64,000 nucleotides of DNA from Leisingera sp. NJS204 (GTDB lineage: Bacteria > Pseudomonadota > Alphaproteobacteria > Rhodobacterales > Rhodobacteraceae): NCBI RefSeq assembly GCF_004123675.1, contig NZ_CP035417.1:2223501-2287500 (forward strand), read 5' to 3'. A program made the position numbers and the translations under genes. This document shows positions 34,840-43,964 of this stretch, piece after piece; the first letter of the stretch is position 1, and each line of letters opens with the position of its first letter. Below the pieces are notes generated by a model. It was not told the DNA's origin. It saw only the letters and a list, made by a program, of their open reading frames with translations, and did not search any database.

Positions 34840-37074
34840 TCAATGCACGAGCAGATGCGCCTCGTGTTTCCGCAACGACCGTCGTGCCGCGGAATAAGCC
34901 GCCCGGCCCTTCTCCGACTTAAGATCCGGGAACAGCTCGAACAATTCGTTGCGCTGTGCGTTATCCAGCCCGCGCAGCGACTGGTCGCCCGGCTGAAAGC
35001 TCTCGGTCCAGGCGCCATCGGACAGCACAACCTCGTGCTGGTCGAACATGAAGTGGATATACGTCACCTCGGTGGTCTCCACTGAGTCGACGCCCGCCAG
35101 CCCGGTCAGATGCTTGGCCGCCACCAGAACCTCGCGGTCCTCGAAATACAGCGCCGTCTTATCATTGGCGACCAGTACCCGGTGGTTGGGACTGACCATC
35201 ATGTCGCGCTCGGGCAGACCATTGCCCAGGGCGCCCTGGCGGATCAGCACCGGTTGCAGATGCGCGGCGCTGTTCAGCTCGCGGCCCTGCAGCGTGCGGG
35301 TACCGATCCAGCGGATTTCCTGAATGCCGTTGTCGCGGGTGATCACCCGGTCGCCAGCCTGCAAATCTTCGACCCGGCGTTCCCCCAGCGGGGTGGCGAT
35401 CAGCGTGCCGGGCGTGAAGCAGGGAATGATCTGCTCAATCTCGCCAAAGGTCATCGAGCCGGTCACAGCCCCGTCGCCATCAAGGAAGTTGACGGTTCCC
35501 GAGATGCTGTTGCCGTCTGCATCGACGGTGACACCGCTGAGTTCAAACGGGCCGGTTCCTGTCAGGTCCAGGGTGTCGAAATCGTCACCGCCCGAGCCGC
35601 CGTCAACTTCGTCGCCGGCATTGCCGCCCAGGAAGGTATCGCGCCCGGCGCCGCCGGACAGGGTATCGGCGCCCTGGCCGCCGGTGATCAGGTCATTGCC
35701 GGCCCCGCCGCGGACGATATCGTCATCAATACCGGCATCGATGGTGTCATGGCCTGAGCCGCCGGAAATGTCGTCGTCATCGTCCTGGCCAAAGATCAGG
35801 TCATTGCCCGAGCCGCCGTCAATCGTGTCCATGCCGTTGGTCGGGTCCGGATCCGCCGGGCGGTCGTCGCTGCCATCATCGGTGATGTTCAAACCATCCG
35901 GGAACCCCGGGTTCAGCCCGCCATAGATGGTGTCGCTGCCGCCGCCGCCCAGCAGGCTGTCGGAACCTTCGCCGCCGGTCAGAACATCTGCCTGGGAGCC
36001 GCCGTCGATGGTGTCATCGTCGATGCCGCCGTCAATCACGTCCATGCCCGAACCGCCGTCAATCAGGTCGGCATCATCCCCGGTAGAGATGGTATCATTG
36101 CCGGCGCCGCCCAGAACGGTATCGCGATCGTCAAACGGATCGGCATCCGCCGGGATAAACGGAATGTCGGGGTCGGTGCCGGTGTAACCCGGAAAGCCGC
36201 GGTCCGGCAGCGGAATGCCGCTGTCCTTGGAGGTGTCGATCACATCATCGCCGTCGCCGCCCTCAACCGAGTCGGAGCCGTCACCGCCGTCGATGGTGTC
36301 ATCGCCGCCGCCGCCAAGAATGGTGTCGTCACCCTCGCCGCCGGTCAGACTGTCGTCGCCCGGCACAACCGGGTCGGCCGGATCGGAGGAATAGTCGAAA
36401 TGCGCATTGTCGAGCGTCGTGCCCGAGGTACCCAGGTCCACGATCAGCTTGACGTCGTTGAAGTCCCTGTCGCCCAGGTTGCGAATATCCTCAAATCCCA
36501 GCTGGACAGAACCGTCCGGGAACTCAAAGATCCCCTTGGTATGGTCCAGCCCGTCCGGGTTCAGATCCGCGTTGTCGCCATAGCCGGACGAGTAATACGT
36601 GCCATGCGGGCTGACGATGCCGACACCGACAACCGCGCCTTCGGGCGCATCGTAACTATAGGTTTCGCCGACATCCGCGTTGGCGTTCTGCGACAGCATC
36701 ACGACATTGCTGATCTCGCCGGTCGACGGATCAATGGTGTAGGCAAAGACCTTGTTCTGGAAGGCCGCGCTGGTCGAGGAGATGGTAATCTTGACCGGTT
36801 CATTGGCGCCGGAGACGCCATCGCCCAGGATCAGGTCATCGCCGCTGCCGCCGTCGACAGTATCATCGCCCGCGCCGGCATAGATGCTGTCATTGCCGCT
36901 GCCTGCGATGATGACATCATCATCCGGCCCCGCCGCCGGGCCGGTGGCATCGGCGTTATCAACCATATCGCCTTCCGGATCGCCGGTGTAAGCCGCATTG
37001 ATCAGGTCATCCCCCGAGGTGCCCTCAACAATTCCGTTCAAGGCCGCATTCGGCATATCGGTACTCTTCGCCAT
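34840..37074 (-). CDS. RTX-type calcium-binding repeat protein with C-terminal Hint domain
   Basis: 744 residues, acidic. Blocks of glycine-aspartate nonapeptides (GGXGXDXU(X), for example GGSGDDLILGD, GGEGDDTILGG, GAGNDLITGG) run from about 65 to 520 and form calcium-binding beta-rolls. From about 551 a Hint (hedgehog/intein) domain starts at Cys in CFTPGTLIATPLGERRVEDL and includes SPNHRVLV, the histidine of the splicing-like reaction. Such RTX-Hint proteins are common in Rhodobacteraceae and are probably secreted by a type I system; no such system is in the window. ATG 37074 has GAGGAGAG upstream; the frame extends to 37227 without support. Confidence 0.85.
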   Translation of the reverse strand: MAKSTDMPNAALNGIVEGTSGDDLINAAYTGDPEGDMVDNADATGPAAGPDDDVIIAGSGNDSIYAGAGDDTVDGGSGDDLILGDGVSGANEPVKITISSTSAAFQNKVFAYTIDPSTGEISNVVMLSQNANADVGETYSYDAPEGAVVGVGIVSPHGTYYSSGYGDNADLNPDGLDHTKGIFEFPDGSVQLGFEDIRNLGDRDFNDVKLIVDLGTSGTTLDNAHFDYSSDPADPVVPGDDSLTGGEGDDTILGGGGDDTIDGGDGSDSVEGGDGDDVIDTSKDSGIPLPDRGFPGYTGTDPDIPFIPADADPFDDRDTVLGGAGNDTISTGDDADLIDGGSGMDVIDGGIDDDTIDGGSQADVLTGGEGSDSLLGGGGSDTIYGGLNPGFPDGLNITDDGSDDRPADPDPTNGMDTIDGGSGNDLIFGQDDDDDISGGSGHDTIDAGIDDDIVRGGAGNDLITGGQGADTLSGGAGRDTFLGGNAGDEVDGGSGGDDFDTLDLTGTGPFELSGVTVDADGNSISGTVNFLDGDGAVTGSMTFGEIEQIIPCFTPGTLIATPLGERRVEDLQAGDRVITRDNGIQEIRWIGTRTLQGRELNSAAHLQPVLIRQGALGNGLPERDMMVSPNHRVLVANDKTALYFEDREVLVAAKHLTGLAGVDSVETTEVTYIHFMFDQHEVVLSDGAWTESFQPGDQSLRGLDNAQRNELFELFPDLKSEKGRAAYSAARRSLRKHEAHLLVH

Positions 37075-37902
37075 CACTCTCTCCTCACCGGTCTGGCCCC
37101 AAACCCACCGTTCGGGCCAGCCGGACAGCCGCACAGCCATGCGGAACTTCGCAGTCAAAACACCAGCCCAAGCGGAGAGAGGGCCAGAACGCGCAAACGC
37201 TCTGGAGTGCACGCCGGAACAGCGCACAGCCGATAAGCAAAAGCTCTCAGATCAGTGGCAAGCAGGCATCATCAGCCCAAGGACTTAAGCTAAATTTTAG
37301 CAGTCCACCACAGTCCAGCAGCTTGCAGAACTCGCCCCCCCAATGGGCTAGAACATGCATACGTTAGGTACCTCCGGCCACAAAGCCAAAAAATTGCCTA
37401 AAATTCCCCCCATTGCGCCATTCGAGGCAATTGAGACGGCGCAAGCCGGTGCCGGATAATGATGATTGTCTCGCAAACCGGATACAATCCGAGGGCCAAA
37501 CTTGCACTTCCGGCACAAATTTCCCGCACCCGTTGTTTGAGGGAGTGAAATTGTTGCCAAATCCGAAACAAGGGCAAAATACGGCGGCACCACCGGTTTT
37601 CCGCTCCCTCAGCAAGCTGCCCTTAGGGAAATGGTGTGGAATTGATTTCAATCCTTGCCGTTTGCAAAGTTTGTTTCTCAATGCGGCGGGAATGCCGGAC
37701 AGATCTTTCGAATCGGGCGGCCTATGCGGAAGGTCATCGCAGCCGTGCGGAAAAGTAAATAACGCTGAAGAGTTTATTCAATCCACAGGCATTTGTCCGC
37801 TGACCGGCCTGCCCTTGATGCAAGAACAGCCGCTGCAACCCGCTCTTCATCGCCAATTTGGCCATGCCTGAAGCAACTGATGTTCGTTTACAATGTGGGT
37901 TA
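37075..37902. other. Long intergenic region between the RTX/Hint gene and tRNA-Ser
   Basis: 828 bases with no gene I can support. Open frames at 37348-37593 (minus) and 37413-37871 (plus) lack ribosome sites and recognisable content. The first 200 bases should hold the RTX/Hint promoter. The central part (37280-37760) is less GC-rich than the rest of the window. No clear hairpin terminator was found for the tRNA. Confidence 0.5.
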
Positions 37903-37992
37903 TGGCGGAGAGACAGGGATTCGAACCCTGGAGACGGTTTCCCGCCTACACACTTTCCAGGCGTGCGCCTTCGACCACTCGGCCACCTCTCC
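37903..37992 (-). tRNA. tRNA-Ser (anticodon GGA)
   Basis: 90 bases including an encoded CCA end. Acceptor stem GGAGAGG / the complementary CTCTCC, D-arm TGGCCGAGTGG, anticodon loop CTGGAAA giving GGA (reads UCC and UCU), a long variable arm, and the T-arm GGTTCGAATCC. The long variable arm confirms serine. It lies downstream of alaX in the same direction, 80 bases past its stop. Confidence 0.96.
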
Positions 37993-38072
37993 GTGAGGGG
38001 GCTTTTGAAGGATCACAGGGGGAAATGCAAGGGCCGAAATGGCAAAAAATGCACTCCGGCCCGCATTCTTTT

Positions 38073-38798
38073 TCAAGTCTCCAGATGGAGATAGACGCGG
38101 CGGTTCTGCTTGCCCTTTTTCTCCACCTTGCCAAGGCGGATTTTGCCGATTTCTGCGGTGCGTTTGACATGGGTGCCGCCGCAGGGCTGGAGATCGATCT
38201 GCTCGTCCGGGGTGCCGATGCGGACTAGGCGCACCTGCCCTGCCCCGCGCGGCGGCGAGACGGACATGGTTTTCACCAGCTGCGGATTGGCATCCAGTTC
38301 CGCGTCGGTGATCCAGTCCTCGGTCACCTCAAGATCACGGTCAATGAGCGCCTGCAGCTGGTCCTGCAGCGCCTGTTTATCCGCGGGCGCCTCAAGCATG
38401 TTGAAATCGAGCCGGCCTTTGTCTGCGCTGATCGAGCCGCCGGTCACCTCCAGCGGAATCACCACTGACAGCAGGTGCAAAGCAGTGTGAACCCGCATGT
38501 GGCCGTAGCGGCGGTCCCAGTCGAGCACCTGGGTGACCGTGGTGCCTTCGGCAGGCAGCGGTTCATTCTCATGCGGAACCAGCACAATTGCGTCGCCCTC
38601 ACCCTTGACGGTGGTGGCAATGGTGCATTGACCATCGCCCCACAAAAGCTGGCCGCTGTCGCCCGGCTGGCCGCCGCCGGTGGCATAGAACAGGCTGCGG
38701 TCCAGGATCAGCCCGCCCTGTTCTGTATGGGCCAGGACCAGTGCTTCGGTCATCCGGGCATAGGCGTCCTTGCGGAATAGCAGGTCACTTGTCGGCAT
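38073..38798 (-). CDS. Alanyl-tRNA editing protein, AlaX type
   Basis: About 241 residues, the free-standing counterpart of the editing domain of alanyl-tRNA synthetase, which hydrolyses seryl- or glycyl-tRNA(Ala). Zinc ligands are in HTALHLL (the HxxxH pair, about 104-108) and in CGGTHV near residue 210. Several in-frame ATGs lie close together; the one at 38798 has GGAG in front and overlaps the end of the mechanosensitive channel gene by 14 bases, so they are coupled. Last coding gene of the phrB-to-alaX run. Confidence 0.88.
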   Translation of the reverse strand: MPTSDLLFRKDAYARMTEALVLAHTEQGGLILDRSLFYATGGGQPGDSGQLLWGDGQCTIATTVKGEGDAIVLVPHENEPLPAEGTTVTQVLDWDRRYGHMRVHTALHLLSVVIPLEVTGGSISADKGRLDFNMLEAPADKQALQDQLQALIDRDLEVTEDWITDAELDANPQLVKTMSVSPPRGAGQVRLVRIGTPDEQIDLQPCGGTHVKRTAEIGKIRLGKVEKKGKQNRRVYLHLET

Positions 38799-41241
38799 CG
38801 GCATCTCCATCAGCATCTTCTTCGGGGTCCTGCTGCACATCCGCCAGATCCGGCTTCAGCGGAGCAGATGCGGGTGCGGAAGCGGACGCCGCGGCAGAGG
38901 GTGCCGGTTTGTCCGGGGTCAGCGCCTCGGGGTTACGGATCCAAATGTCGCGCTGCATAAAGGGGATTTCGATCCCTTCTTCGTCGAACCGTTTGGAAAT
39001 CTCGTAATTCATGTCGGATTTCACCGACAGAACCCAGTTCACATCGCGCAGGATTGCCCGGATCTCAAAATCCAGACTGTCGGCGCCAAAGCCCTGGAAC
39101 ACCACGCTGGGCGCCGGGTTGAGCAGCACCATCGGATGTGCCTTGGCAACTTCGTTCAGGATCGCCTCCACCTTGCGCGGGTCGGTGCCATAGGCAACGC
39201 CCACCGGCACAATAACCCGCCCCACGGTGTTGCCGCGGGTATAGTTGGTGACGGTGCCCGAGATCAGGTCCGAGTTCGGCACGATCACGTCGGAGCGGTC
39301 GAAGGTTTCGATCCGGGTGGAGCGCACCGAGATGTCGCGCACATAGCCCATCAGCCCGCCAACCTCGATCCAGTCGCCCTTGGAGATCGGGCGTTCGATC
39401 AGCAGGATGATGCCGGAAACGAAGTTCGACACAATGGTCTGAAGGCCAAAGCCGATACCAACCGACAGCGCACCAGCAACGATGGCGAGTGACGACAGGT
39501 CCAGCCCGGCCATCGAGATCGCCACCACCGCCGCCAGGAAGATGCCGACGTAGCCAAGACCCGAGGTAATGGCGTTCTGGCCGCCAGGATCGATCTTGGT
39601 CTTGGGCAGCAGCGAGTTGCGCAGGGAGCCCTGGATCAGCCGCGTCAACGCGTAGCCGACGGCAAAGACTACCGCAAACGTCAGGAAAGCGGTTGGAGAG
39701 ATCTTTGTGTCGCCGATCTGGAACCCTTCCAGGAACTGCGACCACAGCTCAGTCAAATCTGCAATCCGTGCGCCCCAGATCAGCGCCAGCAGCGGCAGAG
39801 CCAAGGCGGCGAGCACAAAGCCGATCATCACTGCAAACAGGGACTCCCGCGCTTCGGACCCTCTGCCGGAGAGCCAGCCGTAGAGGTCGCCCAGGAAGCG
39901 CTGCAGCACCAGCAGGGCAGCCAGCAGCGCCAGGGTGGAGACCGCGGGATAAATCAGCGCCTCGGCTGCGTTCACATAGCCAAAGGCCGCCAGTACCGGA
40001 GACACAAAGCCCAGCAGATAGGTGGCACGGCGCACCAGACTCATGATCCGGTTGGCGCCGGCCGCTATGGCACCGTCCTCATCAGACTCATCGCTGCTTT
40101 GCTGCTGACGGCGCTTGGCGCCGATCCGGTGCAGGCGCAGCAGAACCAGGGCCGCGCCCATAATCAGCGGGAAGCTGGCCACCGCATGGGCCTCAGCCGG
40201 GATGCTGTCGATGTTTTCCAGCTGTGTCAGCGCATCCTGCAGCACCAGGATCACCGCCAGGATATCGACCATCAGCCGGGTTTCATTCAGGCGGCCCTCC
40301 TGCACCGGGACCAGATCGTTTTCGATGCGGCTGGAGAACAGCTGGTTGCCCAGCCAGTGGAACGACAGCAGCAGCAGCGCCCAGCCGGGCACATAATCCA
40401 GCAGGATCGAGCCGCGGATGCCAAGCACCCCGGACAGGTCCACCGCTGCAGTCAGGCAGATGATGCCGATAAAGGGCAGGATCACCTCAAGCAGCGAGAC
40501 GACAAAACCCCAGACACCGCGGCCCGAGCTGCCGAACTGGCGCAGGTAATCGCCCGCCGCATGGGCCCAGGGCCGGCCGCGCAGCACCAGCAGCGCTGCA
40601 ATCAGCAGCAGCAGCAGCAGTGCCGGCAGGCTGTTCTGAATCCGCTCAGCCGTGGTGGCGCTGCCCACCCTGGAGGCGGTTTCGTTCCACAAAGAGCCGC
40701 CCGAACGGGTCAGCGAGCGCACAGCGCCGGCCCAGTTTTCCGGGTTGAACGGCGAGGGTCCGCGCTCCAGCAGCCTGCGGGTGCGGCGCTCGCGGATGAT
40801 CTTGTCTATCTCGGTGATCAGCCCGTTTGCACGGCTGTAAGCCTCTTCTGCAACGATGCGCGGAACCTTGAGGTCCTTCAGCTGCTGTTCCAGCGAGCGG
40901 CGCAGCTGGGCAATATCCTCGGGCTCGCTCTCGCCCTCGCCGGGCGCCGGGCCAAGCGCGCCAAGCTGACCTTCGAGCGTCTGAATACGGTCGCCGTTAT
41001 CGGTGCGCGCCGCCAGGAAATTCTGCCGGTAGGTGGTAAGCTCTTTGCGCAGCGCTTCCATAGCGGCGCTGGAGGCCCGTCTGGCGTCGATGACCTCTTC
41101 CGCCCGGTTGGCGGTCTTAAGCCAGTCCTGATAATAGGCACGCGATTCAGCAGTCAGCTGAGCCAGTGCAGGCAAAGCCAGGCCGGCCGCAAAGGCCAGC
41201 CCAAGCAAAGCAGTCCGCAACGCGGTTATTATGGGTGTCAT
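38785..41241 (-). CDS. Large mechanosensitive channel of the MscS family with DUF3772
   Basis: 818 residues. A signal peptide (ALRTALLGLAFAAGLALPALAQ) is followed by a periplasmic coiled region of the DUF3772 type (about 30-165), then about ten membrane helices and the conserved MscS pore and beta domain (SLAIVAGALSVGIGFGLQTIVSNFVSG at about 585-610; IERPISKGDWIEVGG). The C terminus is acidic (EEDADGDADADK). It releases solutes on osmotic downshock. The start overlaps the cysK stop (ATGA), so it is coupled to cysK. Confidence 0.9.
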   Translation of the reverse strand: MTPIITALRTALLGLAFAAGLALPALAQLTAESRAYYQDWLKTANRAEEVIDARRASSAAMEALRKELTTYRQNFLAARTDNGDRIQTLEGQLGALGPAPGEGESEPEDIAQLRRSLEQQLKDLKVPRIVAEEAYSRANGLITEIDKIIRERRTRRLLERGPSPFNPENWAGAVRSLTRSGGSLWNETASRVGSATTAERIQNSLPALLLLLLIAALLVLRGRPWAHAAGDYLRQFGSSGRGVWGFVVSLLEVILPFIGIICLTAAVDLSGVLGIRGSILLDYVPGWALLLLSFHWLGNQLFSSRIENDLVPVQEGRLNETRLMVDILAVILVLQDALTQLENIDSIPAEAHAVASFPLIMGAALVLLRLHRIGAKRRQQQSSDESDEDGAIAAGANRIMSLVRRATYLLGFVSPVLAAFGYVNAAEALIYPAVSTLALLAALLVLQRFLGDLYGWLSGRGSEARESLFAVMIGFVLAALALPLLALIWGARIADLTELWSQFLEGFQIGDTKISPTAFLTFAVVFAVGYALTRLIQGSLRNSLLPKTKIDPGGQNAITSGLGYVGIFLAAVVAISMAGLDLSSLAIVAGALSVGIGFGLQTIVSNFVSGIILLIERPISKGDWIEVGGLMGYVRDISVRSTRIETFDRSDVIVPNSDLISGTVTNYTRGNTVGRVIVPVGVAYGTDPRKVEAILNEVAKAHPMVLLNPAPSVVFQGFGADSLDFEIRAILRDVNWVLSVKSDMNYEISKRFDEEGIEIPFMQRDIWIRNPEALTPDKPAPSAAASASAPASAPLKPDLADVQQDPEEDADGDADADK

Positions 41242-42272
41242 ACGTCCTCAAATACGCCTGGGATAGACGCGGGCGTGTGGGTCATCCACTCCGGCACCGG
41301 CAGGTTCTTCTCGCGCAGGAAATCCGGATTGAACAGCTTGGACTGGTAGCGGGTGCCATAGTCGCACAAAACGGTGACAATGGTTTTGCCCGGACCCATG
41401 TCCTTGGCCATACGCACAGCGCCTGCAATGTTAATGCCCGAGGAGCCGCCCAGCACCAGGCCTTCCTCGTGCAGCAGGTCAAAGACATAAGGCACCGCCT
41501 CGGCGTCCGGCACCTGATAGCTGAAGTCCGGCGTGAAACCCTCCAGGTTCTTGGTGATCCGGCCCTGGCCGATGCCCTCGGTGATGGAGCTGCCTTCGGA
41601 GGCCAGCTCACCGGTGGTGTAAAACGAATAAAGCGCAGCTCCCAGCGGATCGGCCAGACCGACCTTGACGCCTTTGGGCTGCAGTGCTTCGGCCACCCCG
41701 GCAAGAGTGCCGCCGGATCCGACCGCGCAGACAAAGCCGTCTACCTTGCCGCCGGTCTGTTCCCAGATCTCGGGACCGGTGGTTTCCACATGGGCCTGGC
41801 GGTTCGCCACATTGTCGAACTGGTTGGCCCAGATCGCACCGTTCGGTTCCGTCTTGGCCAGTTTTTCCGCCAGACGCTGGGAATAGCGCACATAGTTGTT
41901 GGGATTGCGGTACGGCGCCGCAGGAACCTGAACCAGCTGCGCACCGGCCAGGCGCAGCATGTCCTTTTTTTCCTCGGACTGGGTTTCCGGGATCACGATC
42001 ACCGTCTTGAACCCCATCGAGGCGCCGACCAGCGCCAGACCGATGCCGGTGTTGCCGGCGGTGCCTTCGACAATGGTGCCGCCGGGCTTCAAATCGCCGC
42101 GGGCAATGGCGTCCTTGATGATATAGAGCGCGGCGCGGTCCTTGACCGACTGGCCCGGATTCATGAATTCGGCCTTGCCCAGGATCTCGCAGCCGGTCTC
42201 TTCGCTGACGCGGTTCAGGCGGATAAGAGGTGTGTGGCCGATGGCATCAGCCAGATCGCGTGCAATGCGCAT
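41238..42272 (-). CDS. cysK: Cysteine synthase A
   Basis: 344 residues, a PLP enzyme making cysteine from O-acetylserine and sulfide. Lys44 in NPGQSVKDRA carries PLP; EGTAGNTGIGLA and CAVGSGGTLAG bind the substrate and phosphate. In Rhodobacter sphaeroides cysK follows trgAB and contributes to tellurite resistance; the same order is found here. It ends in a four-base overlap with the channel gene. Confidence 0.92.
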   Translation of the reverse strand: MRIARDLADAIGHTPLIRLNRVSEETGCEILGKAEFMNPGQSVKDRAALYIIKDAIARGDLKPGGTIVEGTAGNTGIGLALVGASMGFKTVIVIPETQSEEKKDMLRLAGAQLVQVPAAPYRNPNNYVRYSQRLAEKLAKTEPNGAIWANQFDNVANRQAHVETTGPEIWEQTGGKVDGFVCAVGSGGTLAGVAEALQPKGVKVGLADPLGAALYSFYTTGELASEGSSITEGIGQGRITKNLEGFTPDFSYQVPDAEAVPYVFDLLHEEGLVLGGSSGINIAGAVRMAKDMGPGKTIVTVLCDYGTRYQSKLFNPDFLREKNLPVPEWMTHTPASIPGVFEDV

Positions 42273-42339
42273 GATATCCCTTTCGATCGTTCCCCCAAGG
42301 TGTAACTAAGCGCCCCGGCGTTCACAAGGCGCGAAGCGG

Positions 42340-43464
42340 TCAGGACGGTGCGTTGCGCAGCCGCTCACGATGGCGTGACAGCCACAGTGCAGCGGTGACC
42401 AGCGGCATGTCCTGATAGATCTGCGCATCCACGCCCTGCATCAGTTCGTCATAGCTGAGGATCCGGCTGCGGATATCCTCCCCCTCACCGGCGACGCCGC
42501 CACCGCCATTGATGTCAGAAAGGTCTGATATGCCGATGAAAACATGGATGAATTCTGCCAGCGCGCCGCTGGACGGGTAGACCTGCGCCACTGGTTCCAG
42601 GCGCTGGACAGTAACGCCTGCCTCCTCCTGCGCTTCGCGGATCGCGGTATCCTCGGGCGTCTCGCCGGGGTCGATCACGCCTGCGACCGGCTCCCACATC
42701 CAGGGGTGCGCTTCGCCCATGATAAAGGGCGGTGCGCGGAATTGCTCCACCAGCAGCACCTGATCGCGGATCGGGTCATAGGGCAGCAGCACCGCCGCAT
42801 GGCCTGCCATCGCAGCCGAACGCTCCATAACCGGGCTGAGACTGCCGTCAAAGCGGCGGTACTGCAGGTTCATTTCTTCCATCGCAAAGAAATTCAGGTA
42901 GGCGCGGTTGTGGTTGTGGACAATCACATCCTTTGACAGGTCATGCTCCGGATCACCGGGGCGTGCCTGCGCTGCCAGCCAGGCGGCGGCGCGGCGGCGG
43001 ACTGAGGGGAAGCAGCGGGCCACCTCTTCGGCGGTCATTCGGCCGTGATAAGACATCACCTCTTCGGCGGCGCGCAGAGACAGCGCACCCCATTTCCGTA
43101 CCCAGGCCGCCATATCCCAGGGCTCAGCCGTTTGCCAGAGACCGGGTTCGGGGAAATAGACCTCCGCCGGGGCGGTGCCGCCGTCCTCCAGCTGAACCGA
43201 AACCGGTTTCAGCGCATAGCCGAAGCCGCCCTCGTAAAAGTTGAGCGCATCCAGATCTGCGGGCGACAGGCCCTGTACCAGAACGCCGTCAGCCGTTGCG
43301 CCCTCGCGGGCTTCGATCGACGGGAACGGCTGGCCGACCACCTGATAAACACCATGGCCGGACAGTTTTGCACCCTGCGCTTTCAGCGCCGCACCGCTGC
43401 GGCCCAGCACCAGTTCAAGCAAAGGGATATGGCGCAGCGTGCCAAAGAAAAAGAGATCAGCCAC
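42340..43464 (-). CDS. trgB: TrgB: GGCT-like/Nudix fusion, tellurite resistance locus
   Basis: 374 residues in two domains. Residues 1-150 resemble the gamma-glutamylcyclotransferase/AIG2 fold (FFFGTLRHIPLLELVLGR; LNFYEGGFGYALKPV). Residues 190-374 form an ADP-ribose pyrophosphatase-type Nudix domain with GX5EX7REXXEEXG in the Nudix box (about 259-281; DPGETPEDTAIREAQEEAG). The start codon is GTG. The fusion and its position between trgA and cysK match TrgB of Rhodobacter sphaeroides. The biochemical link of a Nudix hydrolase to tellurite is unknown. Confidence 0.85.
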   Translation of the reverse strand: MADLFFFGTLRHIPLLELVLGRSGAALKAQGAKLSGHGVYQVVGQPFPSIEAREGATADGVLVQGLSPADLDALNFYEGGFGYALKPVSVQLEDGGTAPAEVYFPEPGLWQTAEPWDMAAWVRKWGALSLRAAEEVMSYHGRMTAEEVARCFPSVRRRAAAWLAAQARPGDPEHDLSKDVIVHNHNRAYLNFFAMEEMNLQYRRFDGSLSPVMERSAAMAGHAAVLLPYDPIRDQVLLVEQFRAPPFIMGEAHPWMWEPVAGVIDPGETPEDTAIREAQEEAGVTVQRLEPVAQVYPSSGALAEFIHVFIGISDLSDINGGGGVAGEGEDIRSRILSYDELMQGVDAQIYQDMPLVTAALWLSRHRERLRNAPS

Positions 43465-43493
43465 GGATTATAACCTGTTGTTAAGAAAACGTT

Positions 43494-43934
43494 TCAGCGC
43501 CAGCGGCGGGAGGCGTTCTCGGTCGCGAGACCGGCAAGAACCCCGCCCACGGCCAATGGCACCAGCACAGATGGCACAGCGATAACAAAGAAATACTCCA
43601 GTGCAATCACAAAGATCTGCGACAGTGCCTCAAACGGGCCGCCGTAGCGGTGGCGCATGGCCAGACGGAACATTTCCCAGGTGCCTTGGATGAACAGCGC
43701 CCACAGTACCATGACCGCCATACCGGTCAGGCCATTGTTGATACCGGGCACCAGCCCGCGGCCGGCGCGTTTGCCCATGAATATCCAGCCGCTCAGCAGC
43801 CCCAGCGCCACATTCACATGCACAAAATAGCCAAAGTCCGTGCCTTCGGGCATCAGCGGCATAACCAAGAAGGACACAAAGAACGCCACCAAGGCAAGGC
43901 AAAAGGCGGCGGTCAGTCGGGCTCCGGTGGGCAT
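43494..43934 (-). CDS. trgA: TrgA family membrane protein, tellurite resistance
   Basis: 146 residues with four membrane helices (about 8-27, 37-53, 70-92, 107-136). The PTGARLTAAFCLALVAF start, VNVALGLLSGWIFMGKRAGRG and YGGPFEALSQIFVIALEYF match the TrgA family. In Rhodobacter sphaeroides it is needed with TrgB for high-level tellurite resistance. It follows cfa by 30 bases and precedes trgB by 29. Confidence 0.87.
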   Translation of the reverse strand: MPTGARLTAAFCLALVAFFVSFLVMPLMPEGTDFGYFVHVNVALGLLSGWIFMGKRAGRGLVPGINNGLTGMAVMVLWALFIQGTWEMFRLAMRHRYGGPFEALSQIFVIALEYFFVIAVPSVLVPLAVGGVLAGLATENASRRWR

Positions 43935-43964
43935 GTCTGGTTACGATCCGTGCGGCCAGTTCAG

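Noticed and set aside
37348-37871. Two open frames in the gap before tRNA-Ser
   Set aside because: No ribosome site, no domain, and they overlap each other on opposite strands.
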